Shown one piece after another: positions 57,983 to 64,000 of a stretch of 64,000 nucleotides of DNA (within the stretch, counting starts at the first letter, position 1; each line of letters starts with the position of its first letter). The position numbers and the translations under genes were made by a program. Source of the DNA: Streptosporangium sp. NBC_01755 (lineage in GTDB: Bacteria > Actinomycetota > Actinomycetes > Streptosporangiales > Streptosporangiaceae); the NCBI RefSeq assembly GCF_035917995.1, contig NZ_CP109131.1, positions 2,976,001 through 3,040,000 on the forward strand, written 5' to 3'. The notes under the pieces were generated by a model. It saw only the letters and a program-made list of their open reading frames with translations. It searched no databases and was not told the origin of the DNA.

Positions 57983-58786
57983 TTAAGGCCGGCCGGCCGC
58001 GCAGGCGACGCTGTGCCTCGGCCGCCCGCTCCTCGGGTGGTTGGCGGCCAGTACGTCCTGCTGGAGCTCCTGCATCTCGAAGCCGGGTTCCAGCCCGAGC
58101 TCCTCCCGGAGGAGATACCGCAGGCGGTGGTAGACCTCCAGTGCCTCATGGCGGCGGCCGGCGCGCGAGAGCGCCTCCATGAGCTGGAGGTGGAACCACT
58201 CGTCGAGCGGGTAGACGCTGGCGAGCTCCTTGAGCTCGCCGATCAGCTCATGGTGCTGTCCCATCCTCATCTGTGTTTCGATCTTTAGTTTGACGGCGTG
58301 GACGTGAAGCTCCTCCAGCCGGGTCCGGTAGATGTCCAGGCGTGGCCCGGTGACCACATCGGCGAGCGCCTGTCCATGCCAGAGATCGAGCGCCCGGCGG
58401 GCCGCCGACGACGCACGTTCGACGTCATCCGCCTTGAGGCTCTCACCGGCGACGTCGACGAAACCCTCGAACTCCACGGCGTCGAGGCCCCCATCCCCGA
58501 CGGTGAGCAGATAGCCGCCGTGCTTGGTGACGAGCCGCGGAGAATCCGCCGTGACGGCACCGCGGGAGAGCAGTTTTCGCAGTTGGTAGACGTAGGTCTG
58601 CAGGGTCGTCTGCGCGCTCGTCGGCGGGCGCCCCTCCCAGAGCTCCTCCATCAGCACTTCCGTCGGAGTGACCTCGTTGGCGGAGGAGAGCAGCAGTGCG
58701 AGCACGCTCCGTTGTTTCGGCGCGCTTGGCGCGATCCGCTGTGGACCGTCCTGTATCTCCAGAGTTCCCAGCACCTGAAAGCGCAT
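57983..58786 (-). CDS. Small SARP activator, probable pathway-specific regulator
   Basis: A 267-residue SARP of only two domains: winged helix (MRFQVLGTLEIQDGPQRIAP..., QRSVLALLLSSANEVTPTEVLMEELW) and BTAD (YPLDEWFHLQLMEALSRAGRRHEALEVYHRLR). This size is that of ActII-ORF4 and DnrI. ATG 58786 begins right at the conserved head; the frame is open to 58849. It is convergent with the acc genes. The phased heptamers at 48537-48577 are its most likely target. Confidence 0.93.
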   Translation of the reverse strand: MRFQVLGTLEIQDGPQRIAPSAPKQRSVLALLLSSANEVTPTEVLMEELWEGRPPTSAQTTLQTYVYQLRKLLSRGAVTADSPRLVTKHGGYLLTVGDGGLDAVEFEGFVDVAGESLKADDVERASSAARRALDLWHGQALADVVTGPRLDIYRTRLEELHVHAVKLKIETQMRMGQHHELIGELKELASVYPLDEWFHLQLMEALSRAGRRHEALEVYHRLRYLLREELGLEPGFEMQELQQDVLAANHPRSGRPRHSVACAAGRP

Positions 58787-58953
58787 GTCCACCCGTGTCC
58801 CTTCGGTGATGACTACGGACTTTCCTGTTGGATGTGCTCCTTGAGTCAATGACCGACCCCATGTTTTCTCTTTCTAGTGGATGCCTCTGACGTGGCGCTG
58901 TCGCCTCTCTTTCGCCCTGTTCTGATAGTGAATGGGATGACTTCTCAACGACA

Positions 58954-60447
58954 TCAGCCACTGGGGAGGGACGGTGCCGACTCCGGTACGGACGGCGCCA
59001 TGGCCTCGGCCAGTCGCCGGCGGGCGAGCGCGAACCCCGCGGCGGTGACCAGGGCGAGCAGGGAGAGACCGAGGTAGTAGACGGGCCGCGGTTCCCCTCC
59101 GGCCAGACGCCCCAGCAGGCTGCCGAGCCCTCCACCGACTCCCGCGAACATCCAGTAGAGGGCCATCGTCCGGCCGGTGAACGCCGCGGGGGCGAGGTCC
59201 ACGGCCGCGCTGAGTGTCGTCGGGCCGAGGATCACCTCGCCGCAGGCCAGGGTGAACAGGACGAACAGCAGCCACAGCGGGGATACCTGGCCCCCCTCCG
59301 CCGCGACCACCGTCGACAGGCTCATCACGACGAAGCCGGCGCCCACGATCCCGTGCCCAAGGCTGATCTTGACAGCCACCCCGGTACGGCCGCCGCCGCG
59401 CAGCCACAACCACGCGAAGACCGGAGCGGTGACGAGGATGAAAAGGGGGATCGCCGACTGGAACCAGCTCGCCGGAATCAGGAAGTCACCCACCGTGCGC
59501 GAGGTGCGCTGCTGGGCGAACAGGCTGAGCGTCGAACCCGCCTGGATGACGAACATCCAGAACAGCGCCGCGGCGAGCAGCACCCAGCGGAAGGCGGACA
59601 GCCGCCGGCGCTCGGCGTGGCCGAGCCGGGTCCGCCGGGTCAACGTCGAGAAGTACACGAACGGCGAGACCAGGGTCACGAGGCCCAAGGCCGCGATCAC
59701 GTGAATGATCGTGAAGGTGCCCGCCAGGATGTCGGCGGCGAGGAGCACGGCGAGGACCGCCGCGGCGACGGCGATCCTCCTCGTCACGGTGCGCAGTTCG
59801 CCGGTGCTCACCGGGTGCGCGGGCCGGCGGCCGGTGTCTCCGAACTTCCTGACGCCCACGGCGTACTGGATGACCCCGAACGTCATACCGAGACCGGCGG
59901 CGCCGAAACCGATGTGCCAGTCCACCCGTTCACCGAGGAATCCGGTGACCAGTGGCGCCAGGAGCGCGCTGATCTGGATGCCGATGTAGAAGACGGCGAG
60001 GGCTGCCTCGCGCTTGCCTCTCTCGTCGGGACCGTAGAAGCGGCCGAGCAACGCGAGCATGTTCGGCTTCAGCATCCCGGTGCCGGCCGCGATCATCACG
60101 AGCCCGAGATAGGCGGTGACCCGGGCCGGAAGGAGCATCATGTAGTGGCCGAGCGCGATGACGATCCCCCCGTAGAGCGTCGCCCGCTGCTCGCCGAGAA
60201 CCCGGTCGCCGAGCCAGCCTCCCGGCATGGACAGCACGAAGAGAAGCCCGACGTAGGCCCCGTACAGCGCGACCGCGGTGGGCTGCGGCAGGCCCAGCCC
60301 GCCCTGACTCTCGGGAGCCACGGCGAACAGGATCAGGATGGCCTGCATGCCGAAGAAGCTGAACCGCTCCCACATGTCGGTCAGGAACAGGGTGGTGAAC
60401 CAGCGAGGCTGGGTCCGTGTCTTCGAGGCATCGAAAGTCGCGGTCAT
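58954..60447 (-). CDS. POT/PTR2-family proton-coupled transporter
   Basis: A 497-residue membrane protein with about 12-14 segments. The family marks are WERFSFFGMQAILILF in TM1 (the ExxERFxYY-like motif in altered form) and GTGMLKPNMLALLGRFY in the PTR2 region, followed by FYIGIQISALLAPLVTGFLGE. POT carriers normally import di- and tripeptides or similar molecules. In a polyketide cluster it may move product or intermediates, but this is inference. GGAGA precedes ATG 60447. Confidence 0.92.
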   Translation of the reverse strand: MTATFDASKTRTQPRWFTTLFLTDMWERFSFFGMQAILILFAVAPESQGGLGLPQPTAVALYGAYVGLLFVLSMPGGWLGDRVLGEQRATLYGGIVIALGHYMMLLPARVTAYLGLVMIAAGTGMLKPNMLALLGRFYGPDERGKREAALAVFYIGIQISALLAPLVTGFLGERVDWHIGFGAAGLGMTFGVIQYAVGVRKFGDTGRRPAHPVSTGELRTVTRRIAVAAAVLAVLLAADILAGTFTIIHVIAALGLVTLVSPFVYFSTLTRRTRLGHAERRRLSAFRWVLLAAALFWMFVIQAGSTLSLFAQQRTSRTVGDFLIPASWFQSAIPLFILVTAPVFAWLWLRGGGRTGVAVKISLGHGIVGAGFVVMSLSTVVAAEGGQVSPLWLLFVLFTLACGEVILGPTTLSAAVDLAPAAFTGRTMALYWMFAGVGGGLGSLLGRLAGGEPRPVYYLGLSLLALVTAAGFALARRRLAEAMAPSVPESAPSLPSG

Positions 60448-60493
60448 GGGTTCTCCAGAGGTGATCGACTCTCAGAATGCTCCGATGCGGGGC

Positions 60494-60522
60494 TAGAGCC
60501 CGGGTCGAAGACCGGTTGAGCC
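60494..60522 (+). promoter_or_regulatory. Second set of 11-bp-phased heptamers
   Basis: TAGAGCC (60494), TCGAAGA (60505) and TTGAGCC (60516) are spaced exactly 11 bases in one orientation, as in SARP sites. The matches to TCGAG are weaker than at 48537-48577, and no clear -10 follows at eight bases. It lies between the POT gene and the rightward cyclase/methyltransferase genes. Confidence 0.4.
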
Positions 60523-60580
60523 GGCGGGCACGGTCGCGGGTCCCGGTGAATCCCCGATTGGTCGCCCACCACCGGCGGGA

Positions 60581-60753
60581 GCGATCCACGTCATCCCTGT
60601 TCGGCCTCGCCGGAGCGCACCGCGCGGGATACCACCAAGCGATCCACGTCATCCCTGTTCGGCCTCGCCGGAGCGCACCGCGCGGGATACCACCAAGCGA
60701 TCCACGTCATCCCTGTTCGGCCTCGCCGGAGCGCACCGCGCGGGATACCACCA
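60581..60753. repeat. 58-bp unit repeated three times
   Basis: Units begin at 60581, 60639 and 60697; the first two are full and the third stops matching at its last base. The copies are identical, so the array is recent or kept uniform. The unit is not a multiple of three and holds no coding frame. Each unit has a small CGGC-CTC-GCCG dyad. It sits in the leader region of the TcmI-type cyclase gene. Confidence 0.97.
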
Positions 60754-60848
60754 CTTGAACCGGCCTCTAGTCGCCTACGAGCGGGGGCGCGCAAACTACA
60801 GCAGAGATCATCCTCGATGCGCCGATCGTTACCCGAAGGAGAGCCCGA

Positions 60849-61199
60849 ATGGAACGAATCCTGGTCGTCGCACGAATGCGGCCGTCCGCGGAGACGGAGG
60901 TCGCCCACCTGTTCGCCGAATCGGACCACACCGAACTGCCCGAGCTCGGTGGCGCCGTCAGTCGCAGCCTGTTCTCATTCCACGGCCTGTACTTCCAGCT
61001 CATGGAGGTGCGGGAGAACGCGCAGCACACGATGGGTCAGATACGTCAGCACCCCGAGTTCCTGCGTCTCAGCGAGAGCCTGACGCGGTTCGTCGAACCG
61101 TACGACCCCCAGACCTGGCGCTCGCCGCGTGACGCGATGGCCAGGGAGTTCTACCGGTGGGAGGCCGGGGTGGGAGTGATCCCCAGGCCGGCTCTGTGA
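60849..61199 (+). CDS. TcmI-type polyketide cyclase
   Basis: A 116-residue ferredoxin-like cyclase acting on later rings of aromatic polyketides. It shows RILVVARMRPSAETEVAHLFAESDHTELPELG and FSFHGLYFQLMEV, then HPEFLRLSESLTRFVEPYDPQTWRSPRDAMAREFYRWE, the family end signature (PYDP.TWRSP.DAMA..FY.W). AAGGAGA precedes ATG 60849. The methyltransferase gene follows 69 bases on. Confidence 0.95.
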   Translation: MERILVVARMRPSAETEVAHLFAESDHTELPELGGAVSRSLFSFHGLYFQLMEVRENAQHTMGQIRQHPEFLRLSESLTRFVEPYDPQTWRSPRDAMAREFYRWEAGVGVIPRPAL

Positions 61200-61268
61200 C
61201 GGTAGCCCGGCCACGCACGCAAACCAGCGAGACCACTGTCACCGTTTCGGCGGGGAGGGGCATCAACC

Positions 61269-62291
61269 ATGAACAAGAAAACGATCAGCCGCGAATCGCT
61301 ACTCGGCATGATGCAGGCGTACAAGACGACGAGCCTCCTGCGGACGGGCGTGTCGATGGGCGTGTTCGACTGCCTGGCGGAGGGACCGGTGGACGCCGAG
61401 ACGGCTGCGGGCCGTCTGGGCAGTCACCCACGCGGCATGCGGATCCTGCTGAACGCCCTCGCCGCGGTGGGCCTCGTGGAGGAGAGGGCGGGCCGGTTCG
61501 AGCTGCCTGCCGGAGCGGAGGAGTTCCTGGTGAACAAGAGCCCCGGCTACCTCGGGGACATGGTCCGGATCATGGCCAGTGACTGGGAGTGGGACTCGCT
61601 CAAGAGGCTGGACGAGGCCGTGCGGCACGGCGGGACGGTCATGGAGGTGCACGCCGAGACTCCCGGATACGGGTACTGGGAGGACTTCGCGGCCTACGCG
61701 ACGGTGGTGGCCCGCCCCACGGCCGAGGTCGCGGCGGAGGCACTGGCGCCGTGGGCCAAGGATCGGGAAAAGCTGGACGTACTGGACGTGGCGTGCGGCC
61801 ACGGGATGTACGGGCTGACCCTGGCGCAACACAATCCGCAGGCGCGGGTCTGGGCGCTCGACTGGCCCAACGTTCTCCCGCTGACCGAGCAGCACGCGGA
61901 GCGGATGGGGGTCCTAGACCGGCTGCACCGGCTGCCCGGCGACATGTTCGAGGTGCCCCTCGGCGGTCCCTACGATGTCGTCCTCGTCACCAACGTCCTC
62001 CATCACTTCTCCGAGGAACGAGCCGGCGAACTGCTCAGCAGGCTGGCCCCCGTGGTCAAGCCGGACGGCAAGATCGTGCTGGTGGGCTTCACCCTGGGAG
62101 ACGAGAGCCCCGCCGAGGATCCGGCGCCGCACCTGTTCTCGATCCTCATGCTGTCCTGGACGTTCGAGGGTGAGGTGCACTCGATCCCCGCCTACGACCG
62201 CATGCTGGCCGCAGCGGGCTTCACCGGCGGCCGGCGATACGACGTTCCCGGCCTGGCGTTCCGGGTCCTGATCGCCGACAAGCTCCCCTGA
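61269..62291 (+). CDS. SAM-dependent methyltransferase (polyketide tailoring)
   Basis: A 340-residue two-domain methyltransferase. The N-terminal helical domain reads MMQAYKTTSLLRTGVSMGVFDCLAEG; the SAM motif is VLDVACGHGMYGLTLAQHNP, with the acidic ribose ligand in WALDWPNV; VTNVLHHFSEERAGELLSRLAPVVKPDGKIVLV follows. It differs in sequence from the enzyme at 45086, so the two act on different positions. C- or O-methylation cannot be told apart. GGGGAGGGG precedes ATG 61269. Confidence 0.92.
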   Translation: MNKKTISRESLLGMMQAYKTTSLLRTGVSMGVFDCLAEGPVDAETAAGRLGSHPRGMRILLNALAAVGLVEERAGRFELPAGAEEFLVNKSPGYLGDMVRIMASDWEWDSLKRLDEAVRHGGTVMEVHAETPGYGYWEDFAAYATVVARPTAEVAAEALAPWAKDREKLDVLDVACGHGMYGLTLAQHNPQARVWALDWPNVLPLTEQHAERMGVLDRLHRLPGDMFEVPLGGPYDVVLVTNVLHHFSEERAGELLSRLAPVVKPDGKIVLVGFTLGDESPAEDPAPHLFSILMLSWTFEGEVHSIPAYDRMLAAAGFTGGRRYDVPGLAFRVLIADKLP

Positions 62292-62355
62292 CCTCCGGGC
62301 CCGTACTCCGCCGAGCCCGTGCCACGCTGAGCCCGTGCTCCACGGCACCGGCCGG

Positions 62356-63636
62356 TCACCCCGCCCGCTCTCCAGCGAGCCGCCGTCGGCTCGCCTGGGC
62401 CAGGGAGGCGTAGATCTCCTCGAACCTGGCGAGCGAGCGGAGATGGTCATGAGTGACCGCGATGGCGCGGCAGACGCCGCCCATCGTGGCTCTCCGGCAG
62501 GGATCGGTCAGGACACACGTCAGATGACGCGCGAGGGCGGCCACGTCCCCCGGCCTGTACAGGTAACCGGTGCTGCCCGATCGCACGAGGTGGGCGAGCG
62601 CGTCCGCGACGGCGGCGACGACGGGAAGACCACTGGCCATCGCCTCAAGGGTGGCGACGCTCTGCAGCCCGGCCACGCCCGGGACGGCGAAGACGTCGGC
62701 CGAGGCATAGGTGAGATGGAGGTCCCTCTCCGTCACCGGGCTCAGAAAGCACAGGCGATCGGCCACCCCGACCTCGTCGGCCAGCCGTTCCAGCCGTGGC
62801 CGCTGGAGTCCGGCACCGGCCAGCACGACCTGCGCGTCGGTCCGACGGCAGACGTACGGCAGGGCGCGGACCAGGTCCTCCAGCCTCCTGTCCGCACCGA
62901 GCCGGCCGACGTACAGCGCGGTGGCGCGCTCGGGGAGGCCGAGCTCCCTGCGGACCGATGCCTTGGCCCGCTCACGGGGGCGGAAGCGACTGGGATCCAC
63001 GCCGTGGACCACCGGCTCGACCGGGCGGGTGAGACCCCTGCCCCTGAACAGGTCGGCGGCGATCGCAGTGGGCACCGTGACGTGGTCGGCGCCGTTGAAC
63101 ACCCGGGCGAGATCGTGCCACGCGAGGTCCGCGGCCACGGCCCGCACCCGCGCGGGCACCCCGCGTCGGCGGAACAGGCGATCCGGTGCGACGTGCCCGG
63201 TGGCGACCACCGGGATGCCGCTCCGGAGTGCGGCCCCGAGCACCGTACGCCCGACGATGAGGTGCCCCTGGACGTGGACCACGTCGGGGGCGATCCGCCC
63301 GATCACCCTCTCGACGGTTCCCCGCGACCAGACCGGTGCCGTGACCCGCGCCATGGGTCTCCCGAACACCGGCACCGACCGGAGCCGATGGATCCGCACA
63401 CCGTCCACGCTCTCCACCCGGGGCGGCCCGTGGTCGGACTGGCACACGACATGGACCTCGTGACCGCGCATGACCAGTTCGGAGGCGAGCCGCTGTACGG
63501 AACGCGCCGTGCCGTTCATGTCGGGAGGATAGGTGTCGGTGCCCAGGAGTATCCGCAACGAGCGGCGCTCGTCCACCATGTGCGGAAAGAGGGGGTCGTG
63601 AGAGCGTGTTCCGGCGGGGAGGTCCGGCCAGCCCAT
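62356..63636 (-). CDS. GT4-family glycosyltransferase
   Basis: A 426-residue GT-B enzyme, similar to mannosyltransferases of lipid or wall glycan synthesis. The N-terminal domain has ILLGTDTYPPDMNGTARSVQRLASELVMRGHEVHVVC; the donor site has ALYVGRLGADRRLEDLVRALPYV and GLQSVATLEAMASGLPVVAA (the EX7E-type helix in altered form). ATG 63636 is fixed by GAGGAG seven bases upstream; a longer frame to 63687 lacks a site. It may glycosylate the polyketide or simply mark the edge of the cluster. Confidence 0.88.
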   Translation of the reverse strand: MGWPDLPAGTRSHDPLFPHMVDERRSLRILLGTDTYPPDMNGTARSVQRLASELVMRGHEVHVVCQSDHGPPRVESVDGVRIHRLRSVPVFGRPMARVTAPVWSRGTVERVIGRIAPDVVHVQGHLIVGRTVLGAALRSGIPVVATGHVAPDRLFRRRGVPARVRAVAADLAWHDLARVFNGADHVTVPTAIAADLFRGRGLTRPVEPVVHGVDPSRFRPRERAKASVRRELGLPERATALYVGRLGADRRLEDLVRALPYVCRRTDAQVVLAGAGLQRPRLERLADEVGVADRLCFLSPVTERDLHLTYASADVFAVPGVAGLQSVATLEAMASGLPVVAAVADALAHLVRSGSTGYLYRPGDVAALARHLTCVLTDPCRRATMGGVCRAIAVTHDHLRSLARFEEIYASLAQASRRRLAGERAG

Positions 63637-63872
63637 GTCGTTGCTCCTCTGTGGTGGGGATCGTTCGGGACCGCGCCCGATCGGCATCCCGGGGGTCCGT
63701 CCGAGTACGCCGCCGGCACGCTCAGGTGCGGATTACCGGGGTCGAGGCCCCAGCGGCCGAATGCCACGTTTCCTCCGCGATACGGACAAGTACTCATGCG
63801 GGAAACAGACGACATTCTCCGAGGCCTCCCTTCCAAATTCGCGGAACCGAGAGGATCACACCATCGGGGTTC

Positions 63873-63895
63873 TCCCCCGAGTTCTTCTCGGGGGA
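63873..63895. terminator. 9-bp hairpin at the window end
   Basis: TCCCCCGAG (63873-63881) pairs with CTCGGGGGA (63887-63895) around a 5-base loop. It may end a transcript or form part of the leader of the next gene. Confidence 0.55.
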
Positions 63896-63907
63896 TCCCT
63901 GAGTCAC

Positions 63908-63930
63908 CCCTGACAAATAACCGGTCAGGG
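63908..63930 (+). terminator. Second hairpin followed by ATTTG
   Basis: CCCTGAC (63908-63914) pairs with GTCAGGG (63924-63930) with a 9-base AT-rich loop; ATTTG follows. Adjacent to the hairpin at 63873. Confidence 0.45.
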
Positions 63931-63977
63931 ATTTGACCATCCGGAATCAACCCACAATGAAGAACGTGACACCTGTC

Positions 63978-64000
63978 GGAAGGAGGTTGTCATCGAGATT
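63978..64000 (+). promoter_or_regulatory. Strong Shine-Dalgarno sequence of a gene beyond the window
   Basis: GGAAGGAGGT at 63978-63987 is an almost full anti-16S match. No ATG or GTG follows at normal distance before base 64000, so a rightward gene probably starts at or just past the edge. Confidence 0.5.

Overview
The window is high-GC actinobacterial chromosome. The run purL ... purF-purM / DUF3073 / leucine-valine dehydrogenase / conserved protein / bldC is the arrangement known from Streptomyces and its relatives. Codon use, the many secreted or lipoprotein signals and a type II polyketide cluster point to a filamentous actinomycete, probably Streptosporangiaceae-like (inference; no rRNA gene is present to test it). 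No tRNA, rRNA, CRISPR array or recognisable insertion sequence was found.

Region 1 (1-20 kb), core genome. Truncated purL, a frameshifted small secreted protein, a membrane class III nucleotide cyclase followed by a Crp-type regulator (a likely cyclic-nucleotide signalling pair), an MFS exporter behind a perfect 17-bp dyad, a PhoX-type phosphatase, a sterol-carrier-like protein, a DUF4190 membrane protein, purF, purM, DUF3073, branched-chain amino acid dehydrogenase, bldC, and TetR and LacI regulators.

Region 2 (20-36 kb), mixed housekeeping and accessory genes with visible decay. Cell-wall amidase, a DMFase-like lipoprotein, a broken GH20 hexosaminidase, CopZ-like chaperone, pyrD, PAP2 phosphatase, GH15 enzyme, a scar where a divergent AraC/DUF1772 pair has lost both 5' halves, a molybdate locus without modA, and recD2. 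Several short tandem duplications lie in gene ends and intergenic spaces.

Region 3 (36-44.6 kb), a regulatory island. A 1049-residue SARP/NB-ARC/TPR regulator, a three-gene operon (GT-B-like transferase, unknown protein, PfkB kinase) and a second NB-ARC/TPR ATPase. It abuts an AT-rich spacer and has no function I can name.

Region 4 (45-63.6 kb), a type II polyketide cluster. It holds KS-alpha, chain length factor, ACP, aromatase/cyclase, ketoreductase, TcmI-type cyclase, cupin, two ABM oxygenases, two DUF1772 anthrone-oxygenase-like proteins, P450, two methyltransferases, a flavin/F420-type oxidoreductase, a complete acetyl-CoA carboxylase set for malonyl-CoA supply, a small SARP activator, a POT-family transporter and a GT4 glycosyltransferase at the edge. 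Phased heptamers upstream of the cupin-KS operon match the known SARP operator layout. The gene set resembles pentangular or extended aromatic polyphenol pathways, but the product cannot be named from sequence alone.
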